In this document: positions 56,730-64,000 of the stretch, in pieces
Layout: the number at the start of each line of letters is the position of its first letter
Numbering within the stretch: the stretch's first letter is position 1
From: Betaproteobacteria bacterium
GTDB lineage: Bacteria; Pseudomonadota; Gammaproteobacteria; Burkholderiales; Usitatibacteraceae
Assembly: GCA_016708825.1 (NCBI GenBank)
Contig: JADJEZ010000003.1
Coordinates: 124,001 to 188,000 of the forward strand
Direction: 5' to 3'
DNA length: 64,000 bases
Program-made: the position numbers and the translations under genes
Notes under the pieces: model-generated
What the model was told of the DNA's origin: nothing
The model's database searches: none
What the model saw: the letters and a program-made list of their open reading frames with translations, nothing else

Positions 56730-57370
56730 TCTCCCACCGGACGCGCATAAAGATCTGCGGCATTCGCGACCCCGCGACCGGGCGTGCCGCGGCCGAGGCG
56801 GGCGCCGACGCGATCGGGTTCGTCTTCCACGCGGCGAGCCCGCGCGCAATCGATCCCGAGGCGGCCGAGGCCGTGGCGAGGGTCCTTCCGCCCTTCGTGG
56901 CCACCATCGGGCTCTTCATCAATCGCGAGGCGGGGGCCGTGCGCGAGGTGCTCGCGCGCGTGCCCCTCGCGATGCTCCAGTTCCACGGCGACGAGACGCC
57001 GGATTTCTGCGACCAGTTCGGCCTGCCGTGGATCCGGGCGATCCGGGTCGGCCCGGAGGTCGATTTGCTAGAATGCGCAGGTCGTTTCCCGCGCGCGGCG
57101 GCGTTGCTCCTCGATGCGCAGGTCGCAGGCGAATTCGGGGGCACGGGCAGCGTGTTCGACTGGGCGCTCGTGCCGTCCGCGCTCGCTCGGCCGGTGGTGC
57201 TCTCGGGTGGCCTGGACGCCGGGAACGTGGGCCGCGCCATCCGAGCCGTGAAGCCCTGGGCGGTCGACGTCTCCAGCGGTGTCGAGCGCGAACGCGGGGT
57301 CAAGGACGCCGGCCGGATCGAGGAATTCGTGAGGAGTGTGAGAGATGCAGATGCGCGCGCCGGCGATTGA
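56726..57370 (+). CDS. trpF: phosphoribosylanthranilate isomerase
   Basis: TrpF performs the third step of tryptophan synthesis, an Amadori rearrangement. 214 residues: RIKICGIRDPATGRAAAEAG holds the catalytic Cys, followed by ADAIGFVFHAASPRAI, MLQFHGDETPDFC, PVVLSGGLDAGNVGRAIRAV and WAVDVSSGVERERGVKDAG (phosphate grip). It is translationally coupled to truA and overlaps the trpB start by 26 bp. Undamaged. Confidence 0.96.
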   Translation: MISHRTRIKICGIRDPATGRAAAEAGADAIGFVFHAASPRAIDPEAAEAVARVLPPFVATIGLFINREAGAVREVLARVPLAMLQFHGDETPDFCDQFGLPWIRAIRVGPEVDLLECAGRFPRAAALLLDAQVAGEFGGTGSVFDWALVPSALARPVVLSGGLDAGNVGRAIRAVKPWAVDVSSGVERERGVKDAGRIEEFVRSVRDADARAGD

Positions 57371-58579
57371 TCCCCGGATCCCGGAGGCCTACGACCTTCC
57401 CGATGCGACCGGCCATTTCGGCCCGTACGGCGGCGTATTCGTGGCCGAGACGCTGCAGGCGGCCCTGGCGGAGCTTCGCGAGGCGTATGAAGCCTGCCGC
57501 AGGGATCCGGCGTTCCGGGCGGAGCTCGATGGCGAACTCGCCCACTACGTGGGACGACCGAGCCCCGTTTATCACGCGCGGCGGCTGTCGGACGAACTGG
57601 GCGGGGCGCAGATCTACCTGAAGCGCGAGGACCTGAACCACACCGGCGCCCACAAGATCAACAACACGGTCGGCCAGGCGCTTCTCGCCCGGCGCATGGG
57701 CAAGCCCAGGTGATCGCCGAGACCGGCGCGGGCCAGCATGGCGTGGCGACCGCCACGGTGGCGGCGCGCTACGGCATGGAATGCGTCGTCTACATGGGCA
57801 CGGAGGACGTCGCGCGGCAAGCGCAGAACGTCTATCGCATGAAGCTGCTCGGCGCGACCGTTGTGCCGGTCACGAGCGGTTCGCGAACCCTCAAGGATGC
57901 GCTGAACGAGGCGATGCGCGACTGGGTGACGAACATCTCGAACACCTTCTACATCATCGGCACCGTCGCCGGCCCGCACCCGTACCCGATGATGGTGCGC
58001 GACTTCAATGCCGTCGTCGGCAAGGAATGCCTCGAGCAGATGCCCGCGCTCGCCGGCCGCCAGCCGGACTGCGTCCTCGCCTGCGTCGGCGGTGGCTCGA
58101 ACGCGATGGGCATCTTCCACTCCTACATTCCCTTCGCCGGCGTGGAGCTTGTCGGCGTGGAGGCGGGCGGCCTCGGGATTGCGACCGGGAAGCACGCCGC
58201 CACGCTCTCGACGGGAACGCCGGGAGTCCTGCACGGCAATCGCACTTACCTGATGCAGGACGAAGGCGGGCAGATACTCGAGACGCACTCGATCTCCGCG
58301 GGGCTCGACTACCCCGGCGTCGGGCCCGAGCATGCCTGGCTCAAGGATTCCGGGCGGGCCCGGTATGTTTCCGTGACCGACGAGGAGGCGCTTGCCGCAT
58401 TCCATGCGCTGTGCCGCACCGAAGGCATCATCCCCGCGCTCGAGTCGAGCCACGCGGTGGCCCAGGCCATGCAGCTCGCGCCGACGCTCCCCAGGGACCG
58501 CATCCTGCTCGTGAACCTTTCCGGGCGCGGCGACAAGGACATGCACACGGTCGCCAAGGCCTCCGGCATAGCGTTCTAG
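57345..58579 (+). CDS. trpB: tryptophan synthase beta chain
   Basis: TrpB joins indole and serine with PLP. Start MQMRAPAIDPRIPEAYDLPD, with DATGHFGPYGGVFVAETL typical. KREDLNHTGAHKINNTVGQA contains the PLP lysine in HTGAHKIN, and VLACVGGGSNAMGIF and the C-terminal LLVNLSGRGDKDMHTV are present. A base is missing near 57711, so the frame breaks between LLARRMGKPR and VIAETGAGQHGVATA. Restored length is about 411 residues. An ATG two codons later is an equally good start. Confidence 0.95.
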
Positions 58580-58610
58580 CGCCCGCCGTCACGACCCCGC
58601 CCGCAACGCC

Positions 58611-59433
58611 ATGAGCCGAATCGCCGCCACCTTCGAGGGACTTCGCGCCAAGGGCCGCGCAGCGCTCGTGCCCTTCGTCACCGCAGGCGATCCGACGCCC
58701 GCGCATACGCTCGACGTGATCCGGGCGCTCGTCCGGAACGGCGCGGACGTGGTCGAACTCGGGGTTCCGTTCTCCGACCCGATGGCCGACGGCCCGACGA
58801 TCCAGCGCTCCTCCGAGCGCGCGCTGCGCGCTGGCGCCGGACTCGCGGGCATCCTCGAAGCGGTCGGGCAATACCGGCGCGAGGACGATCGCACGCCGAT
58901 CGTGCTGATGGGCTACGCGAACCCGGTGGAGCGCATCGGTGTCGCCGCCTTCGCGGCGCGTGCGGGGGAAGCGGGCGTCGACGGCGTCCTGATCGTGGAC
59001 TACCCGCCGGAGGAAAGCGGGCCCTGGGTCAAGGTGCTGGCCGGCGCCGGCATCGACCCGATATTCCTCATCTCGCCCACGTCCTCCGAGGCCCGCATCG
59101 ATCTCGTGGCAAGCCTGGCGAAAGGCTACATCTATTACGTCTCGCTCAAGGGAGTAACCGGCGCCGCCCACATCGACGCGGCCGACGTGGAGCGCATGCT
59201 CGGGCGGATCCGCGCGCGCACGGGCATCCCCGTGGGCGTGGGCTTCGGCATACGGGACCCGCAGACCGCCCGCGCCATTGCGCGCTTTGCCGACGCGGTG
59301 GTCGTCGGAAGCCGGATCGTCGAGGAGATCGAGCGTGCCGGCCCCGACGAAGCAGCCGACCGCGCCGGCGCCGTGCTTGCGCAGTTTCGCGCCGGCATCG
59401 ACGCGGCAATGGGCGACAGGGCCGCTCGCATGA
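58611..59433 (+). CDS. trpA: tryptophan synthase alpha chain
   Basis: TrpA cleaves indole-glycerol phosphate and passes indole to TrpB. Sequence from MSRIAATFEGLRAKGRAALV through VELGVPFSDPMADGPTIQ (catalytic Glu), VLMGYANPVERIG, GVDGVLIVDYPPEES (Asp), YIYYVSLKGVTGA and GIPVGVGFGIRDPQTARAIA. It should end near RAGIDAA, but as written no stop occurs and the frame runs into accD. A TGA overlapping the accD ATG exists one frame over (59431-59433), so an indel near the end of trpA is likely. Expected length is about 270 residues. Confidence 0.93.
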
Positions 59434-60300
59434 GCTGGTTCCGGAAGCTCCTGCCGCCCAAGATCAAGCGCGAGGAGGGCACGCACCGCAAGGCCGTCCC
59501 GGAGGGCCTTTGGAGCAAGTGCCCCTCGTGCGAGGCGGTGCTCTACTTCACGGATCTCGAGAAGAACCTGCACGTCTGTCCGAAGTGCAGCTTCCACAAC
59601 CGGCTCACCTCGCGCCAGCGTCTCGACGCGTTCATGGATGCGGAAGGACGCGCGGAACTCGCCTCGGAGGTGATTCCGCTGGATCCGCTCAAGTTCAAGG
59701 ACAGCCGCAAGTACACCGAGCGGCTTGCCGAGGCGGAGAAGGAAACCGGCGAGACGGATGCCCTCGTCGTAATGCAGGGGGCGGTGAGGAACGTGCCTGT
59801 CATCGCGGCCGCCTTCGAGTTCGAGTTCCTGGGCGGCTCCATGGGCTCGGTCGTGGGGGAGCGGTTCGTGCGCGGCGGTGCAGGCCTGCTGCGACGAACG
59901 CGTGCCCTACGTCTGCTTCACCGCGACGGGCGGCGCGCGCATGCAGGAGGGGCTGCTCTCGCTCATGCAGATGGCGAAGACCACCGCGGCGCTGCACCAG
60001 CTGAGCGCGGCGCGGCAGCCCTTCATCTCGGTGCTCACCGACCCCACGATGGGCGGCGTGTCGGCGAGTTTCGCCATGATCGGCGACGTGGTGATCGCGG
60101 AGCCCGGAGCCCTCGTGGGCTTTGCCGGCGCGCGCGTGATCCAGCAGACCGTGCGCGAGACGCTGCCGGAAGGTTTCCAGCGCGCCGAGTTCCTGCTGGA
60201 GAAGGGCGCCATCGACATGATCGTCGACCGCCGGGAGTTGCGGGACCGCGTGTCGCGGCTGATCGCGTTGCTCAAGCGCGAGCCGGCGCCCGAGGCATGA
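59430..60300 (+). CDS. accD: acetyl-CoA carboxylase carboxyltransferase subunit beta
   Basis: AccD with AccA transfers the carboxyl group from carboxybiotin to acetyl-CoA, the first step of fatty-acid synthesis. The N-terminal zinc ribbon is visible (SKCPSCEAVLYFTDLEKN, then VCPKCSFHNRLT). The crotonase-type core has FEFLGGSMGSVVGERFVRG, TGGARMQEGLLSLMQMAKT, TDPTMGGVSASFAMIGDV and GFAGARVIQQTVRETLPEGF. One indel near 59876 breaks RFVRG from VQACCDERVPYVCF. Restored length is about 290 residues. The trpA-accD-folC order is standard in betaproteobacteria. Confidence 0.94.
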
Positions 60301-60328
60301 GCGCCCGTCCGGCCCCGCGTTCCGCGCG

Positions 60329-61606
60329 GTGAGCCGTCCGCCCGGTCCGGCCGCCGCCCTGGCGGCGTGGCTCGACTACATCTCCGCGCAGCACCCCGCG
60401 CAGATCGCACTGGGCCTCGAGCGCGTGCGCGAGGTGGCGGACCGGATGGGACTTGCCCCGCCCGGATTCGCGATCACCGTGGGCGGCACGAACGGAAAGG
60501 GTTCTACCTGCGCGTTCCTCGAGGCGATCCTGCGGGCGGCCGGCTACCGGACGGGGCTCTACACGTCGCCGCACCTGCTGCGCTACAACGAGCGTGTGCG
60601 CATCGACGGCGTGGAGGCGACGGACGCCGATCTGGTTCGCCACTTCGCGCGCGTGGAGTCCGCACGAGGGGCGACGCCCCTCACGTACTTCGAGTTCGGG
60701 ACGCTGGCCGCCCTGGCCGCCTTCGAGGAGGCGAGGGTGGAGGCCGCGATCCTCGAGGTCGGCCTGGGCGGGCGCCTCGATGCCGTGAACCTCCTCGACG
60801 CCGATTGCGCCATCGTCTCGAGCGTGGACCTCGACCACCAGGGCTGGCTCGGCAGCACGCGCGAGGCGATCGGCCTCGAGAAGGCGCATATCTTCCGGCC
60901 CGGCCGCCCGGCTCTCTTCGGGCGAGGCGATCCGCCGGCGCAGTCTCGTGGAACACGCCAGGGCGATCGGCGCGGACCTCCAGGTGCGCGGCCGCGACTT
61001 CCGGGCGATTGTCCGCGAGGGGCAGTGGGACTTCGAGGGCGTCGCGGCGCCAAGCGGTCGCTGCCGCTGCCGGCGCTGCGGGGCCGTGGCAACTCGACAA
61101 CGCGGCGCCCTCGCGCTGGCGGCGCTCGACGAGTTCCGGGAACGCCTTCCGGTTTCGCTCGGGGAGATCCGGCGCGGACTCACCGGCGTGCGCCTCGAAG
61201 GGCGCCTGCAGGCCCTGCCCGGGCGTCCGTCCGTGGTGCTCGATGTCGCCCACAACCCGCAGGCGGCGCGCGCGCTCGCTCGCGGGCTGGGGGAAATGGC
61301 CTACTGCGAGAACACGATCGCGGTGTTCGCGATCCTCGCCGACAAGGACATCGACGCGGTGATCGACGCCCTTTCGTCGCGCGTCGACCGCTGGCATGTG
61401 GCGACGGTCGCCAACGACAGGGCAGCGCCCGCACAGGCGGTGGCGGATCTCCTGGCCGCACGCGGCCTGGCCGGTCGAACCCGGGTGTCTTCGCGACGGT
61501 GCCACTCGCGTACGAGGCCGCGCTTCGCGAGGCGGGACCGAATGATAGAATTCTCGTTTTCGGCTCGTTCCACACCGTCGCTGCCGTTCTCGGGATGCCG
61601 CGATGA
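60329..61606 (+). CDS. folC: folylpolyglutamate/dihydrofolate synthase (multiply frameshifted)
   Basis: FolC adds glutamate to dihydropteroate and folates. GTG start: SRPPGPAAALAAWLDYISAQ, then ITVGGTNGKGSTCAFLEAIL (ATP loop), GLYTSPHLLRYNERVRIDG, TYFEFGTLAALAAFEEA, AILEVGLGGRLDAVNLLDAD, and SVDLDHQGWLGSTREAIGLE. The second half needs about five frame changes (near 60951, 61055, 61085, 61105 and 61490). These recover SLVEHARAIGADLQV, VVLDVAHNPQAARALA, TIAVFAILADKDID and the ending LVFGSFHTVAAVLGMPR. Restored length is about 425 residues. The whole stretch happens to be open in one frame owing to high GC, which can mislead gene callers. Confidence 0.88.
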   Translation: MSRPPGPAAALAAWLDYISAQHPAQIALGLERVREVADRMGLAPPGFAITVGGTNGKGSTCAFLEAILRAAGYRTGLYTSPHLLRYNERVRIDGVEATDADLVRHFARVESARGATPLTYFEFGTLAALAAFEEARVEAAILEVGLGGRLDAVNLLDADCAIVSSVDLDHQGWLGSTREAIGLEKAHIFRPGRPALFGRGDPPAQSRGTRQGDRRGPPGARPRLPGDCPRGAVGLRGRRGAKRSLPLPALRGRGNSTTRRPRAGGARRVPGTPSGFARGDPARTHRRAPRRAPAGPARASVRGARCRPQPAGGARARSRAGGNGLLREHDRGVRDPRRQGHRRGDRRPFVARRPLACGDGRQRQGSARTGGGGSPGRTRPGRSNPGVFATVPLAYEAALREAGPNDRILVFGSFHTVAAVLGMPR

Positions 61607-61618
61607 CCAAAGCCTGAC

Positions 61619-62254
61619 ATGCCGAACGACTCCACCGTCGAGCAGATCGAGCGTCGCCGCAAGGGCCGTCAACGCCTGATCGGCGCCGTCGTGCTCGCCC
61701 TCGCGGTCGTCGTGTTCGTTCCGATGCTGCTCGACCCGGAGCCCCGTCGCGGGCGCGAACAGCCTGAACTCGCCATTCCCCCGAGAGAGGGGCTGCCCGC
61801 CCCGGTCGTGACCGCGAAGCCGGTCGCGACCGCGGTCACGCGCCAGGCCGCGCCCGAGCCTGCCCGCCCCGCTCCTGCAGCCGCTGCCGCACCCGCAACA
61901 TCCTCGGTCGCGCCGCCGGCGCCGGAGCCGAGGAAGACGGTGGAGCCGAAGGCCGCGGAGTTCAAGCCGGCACCGCCGGGAGCGCGAACGGAGCCGAAGC
62001 CGGCGACGCCTGCGCCCGTGCTCGAGGGATTCGCCGTGCAGGTCGGCGCGTTCCGGGACGATGCAAAGCTCGCCCAGGCCCGCGAGCGCATCGCCGCGGC
62101 GCGCCTCGCCCATTACACGGAGCGCCTCGACGGCGCTTCCGGCGAGCTCACGCGCCTGCGCGCGGGGCCGTTTCCGACGCGCGAGGCGGCGGAGCGGGCC
62201 GCGGCGCAGCTCAAGCGCAGCGGGCTCGAGGCGCGCGTGGTGTCTCTGCCTTGA
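61619..62254 (+). CDS. dedD: DedD-like SPOR domain protein
   Basis: A 211-residue bitopic membrane protein that localises to the division septum by binding denuded glycan. It has a short cytosolic N-terminus (MPNDSTVEQIERRRKGRQRL), one helix at about 20-37 (IGAVVLALAVVVFVPMLL), a Pro/Ala-rich periplasmic linker, and a C-terminal SPOR domain starting GFAVQVGAFRDDAKLAQARE and ending AERAAAQLKRSGLEARVV. Undamaged. The cvpA gene that often separates dedD from purF is not present. Confidence 0.9.
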   Translation: MPNDSTVEQIERRRKGRQRLIGAVVLALAVVVFVPMLLDPEPRRGREQPELAIPPREGLPAPVVTAKPVATAVTRQAAPEPARPAPAAAAAPATSSVAPPAPEPRKTVEPKAAEFKPAPPGARTEPKPATPAPVLEGFAVQVGAFRDDAKLAQARERIAAARLAHYTERLDGASGELTRLRAGPFPTREAAERAAAQLKRSGLEARVVSLP

Positions 62255-62358
62255 CCGGTCGGCGCCCGTGGTCGTCGATCCGCGCCGGCCACAATGGCGG
62301 GCAAAGCGCTTACACTAACGCGGGGTCACGATCCCCCGGCCTGAAGGACGCCTGAAAG

Positions 62359-63885
62359 ATGTGCGGAATCGTCGGAGTCGTCGCGCGCAGCCCCGTCAAC
62401 CAGTATCTCTACGACGGGCTCACGGTCCTGCAGCACCGCGGACAGGACGCGGCGGGAATCGTCACGGCCGACGGCCACAGCTTCCACATGCACAAGGGCA
62501 GCGGCCTCGTTCGCGACGTCTTCCGCACGCGCGACATGAGAAGCCTCGCGGGAACCATGGGCATCGCCCATTGCCGTTATCCGACGGCGGGATCCGCTGC
62601 TTCGGCGGCCGAAGCACAGCCGTTCTACGTGAACTCCCCGTTCGGCATCGTGCTCGGGCACAACGGCAACCTCGTGAACGCGCAGGAACTGCGCAAGTCG
62701 CTCTTCCTCCAGGATCGCCGCCACATCAACACCAATTCCGACTCCGAGGTGCTGCTGAACGTCCTGGCGCACGAGATCCATGACGCGTGCGACGGCGGCC
62801 ATCGCCTGACGCCAGACGCCATTTTCAAGGCGGTGGCCGGCGTGCACCGGCGCGTGAAGGGCGCCTACGCGGTGGTGGCCATGATCGCCGGCTACGGATT
62901 GCTCGCTTTCCGCGACCCGAAGGGCATCCGCCCGCTCATCATCGGCAGGGCGGACACGGACAAGGGCGTGGAGTTCATCGTGGCCTCCGAGAGCGTGGCC
63001 CTGGACGCGCTCGGATTCAAGGCGATGCGCGACGTCGCTCCCGGGGAGGCCGTCCTCGTCGACCAGAGCGGCAATCTCTACGCGCGGCAATGCGCCGAAT
63101 CGCCGTCGCTCAATCCATGCATCTTCGAGTTCGTCTACCTGGCGCGGCCCGATTCGGTGATCGACGGCGTGTCGGTCTACGAGAGCCGGCGCAACATGGG
63201 CAAGAGCCTCGCCGACCGGATACTCGCCGCGGGGATCGCGCCCGAGATCGATGTGGTCATTCCCATTCCGGATTCGAGCAGGCCGAGCGCCCTCGAGGTC
63301 GCCACCAAGCTCGGCAAGCCCTATCGCGAGGGGTTCATCAAGAATCGCTACATCGGGCGAACCTTCATCATGCCCGGGCAGGAGCTTCGCAAGAAGAGCG
63401 TCCGGCAGAAGCTGAACGCGATGGCCGTCGAGTTCAAGGACAAGAACGTCCTGCTGGTGGACGATTCCATAGTCCGCGGGACGACGAGCCGCGAGATCGT
63501 CCAGATGGCGCGGGAAAGCGGCGCGAAGAAGGTCTTCTTCGCCTCGGCCGCACCGCCCGTGCGCTTCCCGAACGTCTACGGCATCGACATGCCCACGCGC
63601 TCCGAGCTCATCGCGAACGGCCGCGACGAGAGCGCGATCGCCGAGGCGATCGGGGCGGATGCCGTGCTCTACCAGGATCTCGCCTCGCTGATGGCGGACG
63701 TGCGCGCCTGCAATCCCGCCATCGACGGCTTCGACTGCTCGTGCTTCGACGGCGTGTACATCACCGGCGACGTCTCCAGCGACTATCTCGCCGGCATCGA
63801 GGCCTCGCGGCACGACGGCGAGTCGAGCGCGGGCACCCGCCTGTCGAGCTACCAGCTCGACCTCGGCCTCACGGCCATCGACTGA
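62359..63885 (+). CDS. purF: amidophosphoribosyltransferase
   Basis: PurF makes 5-phosphoribosylamine from PRPP and glutamine, the first step of purine synthesis. 508 residues, complete. The catalytic Cys2 is exposed after Met removal (MCGIVGVVARSPVNQYLYDG), and the Ntn glutaminase domain has HRGQDAAGIVTADG, MGIAHCRYPTAGSA and VLGHNGNLVNAQELR. The phosphoribosyl domain follows with VVIPIPDSSRPSALEVA and VLLVDDSIVRGTTSREIVQM (PRPP motif). Undamaged. The 104 bp upstream of it contains no gene. Confidence 0.97.
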   Translation: MCGIVGVVARSPVNQYLYDGLTVLQHRGQDAAGIVTADGHSFHMHKGSGLVRDVFRTRDMRSLAGTMGIAHCRYPTAGSAASAAEAQPFYVNSPFGIVLGHNGNLVNAQELRKSLFLQDRRHINTNSDSEVLLNVLAHEIHDACDGGHRLTPDAIFKAVAGVHRRVKGAYAVVAMIAGYGLLAFRDPKGIRPLIIGRADTDKGVEFIVASESVALDALGFKAMRDVAPGEAVLVDQSGNLYARQCAESPSLNPCIFEFVYLARPDSVIDGVSVYESRRNMGKSLADRILAAGIAPEIDVVIPIPDSSRPSALEVATKLGKPYREGFIKNRYIGRTFIMPGQELRKKSVRQKLNAMAVEFKDKNVLLVDDSIVRGTTSREIVQMARESGAKKVFFASAAPPVRFPNVYGIDMPTRSELIANGRDESAIAEAIGADAVLYQDLASLMADVRACNPAIDGFDCSCFDGVYITGDVSSDYLAGIEASRHDGESSAGTRLSSYQLDLGLTAID

Positions 63886-63892
63886 CCCACCC

Positions 63893-64000
63893 ATGACGCA
63901 AGACTACAGGCCCGACACGCTCGGCGTCCGGGCCGGGGGACTGCGCAGCGACTTCGGGGAGCATTCGGAATCGCTGGTGCTCACGGCGAGCTTCGTGTTC
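63893..64000 (+). CDS. metZ: O-succinylhomoserine sulfhydrylase, 5' end only
   Basis: The first 36 residues of a PLP enzyme of methionine synthesis (cystathionine-gamma-synthase family): MTQDYRPDTLGVRAGGLRSD, then HSESLVLTASFVF at the window end. The T-x-x-VRAG start and E-x-LxLTSSFVF pattern match MetZ. It lies 7 bp after purF, the usual purF-metZ order. The rest is beyond the window, so the assignment rests on a short stretch. Confidence 0.75.
   Translation, partial: MTQDYRPDTLGVRAGGLRSDFGEHSESLVLTASFVF

Overview
This 64 kb window comes from a GC-rich (about 65-70 % by eye) betaproteobacterium, probably Burkholderiales or a neighbouring order. The 16S rRNA gene reads as betaproteobacterial. 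Three gene neighbourhoods are typical of the class: rplM-rpsI-argC-bactofilin-erpA-anmK-M23-tyrS, leuC-ecn-leuD-leuB-asd-fimV-truA-trpFBA-accD-folC-dedD-purF-metZ, and maeB. No phage, insertion sequence, plasmid or CRISPR signature was seen. Genus cannot be fixed from sequence reading alone.

Layout. 1-9.3 kb: housekeeping genes (3' end of coq7, an OsmC-like protein, an AI-2E-family permease, L13/S9, argC, a coiled-coil membrane protein plus bactofilin, erpA, anmK, an M23 peptidase, tyrS). Almost every gene here carries single-base indels although most are essential, so this looks like poor consensus, not gene decay. 9.3-15.2 kb: a complete rRNA operon (promoter, boxA, 16S, tRNA-Ile, tRNA-Ala, 23S, 5S). 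Its 23S gene has an intervening sequence of about 233 nt in helix 45. The 5S tail and terminator are duplicated in tandem, with a compensatory base-pair change in the stem. 15.2-32.3 kb (minus strand): one operon-like alpha-glucan/trehalose block, glgB-glgE-treS/mak-mechanosensitive-type channel-glgX-treZ-malQ/treY. It joins the GlgE route (trehalose to maltose-1-phosphate to branched glucan) to the TreX/TreY/TreZ route (glucan back to trehalose), with a membrane channel gene in the middle. 32.6-36.1 kb: a divergently transcribed fused indolepyruvate ferredoxin oxidoreductase. 36.1-39.7 kb (minus): LD-carboxypeptidase, a VOC protein and a malic enzyme-phosphotransacetylase fusion. 39.8-47.4 kb: a tightly coupled operon of an ArsR-type repressor, a Tat-exported amidohydrolase, an LplT-PlsC fusion and two large membrane proteins (DUF2339, DUF3999). 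The repressor has a palindrome over its own promoter. 47.5-64 kb: aroC, the leucine genes, asd, fimV, truA, tryptophan genes, accD, folC, dedD, purF and the start of metZ.

How the genes work together. In the glucan block TreS and Mak turn trehalose into maltose-1-P, GlgE polymerises it and GlgB branches it. GlgX debranches, TreY closes chain ends into maltooligosyl-trehalose, TreZ releases trehalose, and MalQ recycles short maltodextrins. With the channel this looks like a carbon-store/osmolyte cycle. The 47-64 kb block is amino-acid, fatty-acid, folate and purine biosynthesis with short or overlapping junctions.

Quality caveat. Single-base indels or in-frame TAG codons interrupt coq7-region genes through tyrS, malQ/treY, ior, maeB, leuC, leuD, asd, trpB, trpA/accD and folC. 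Each was reconstructed by joining reading frames that match one family. I treat them as functional genes with consensus errors unless stated.
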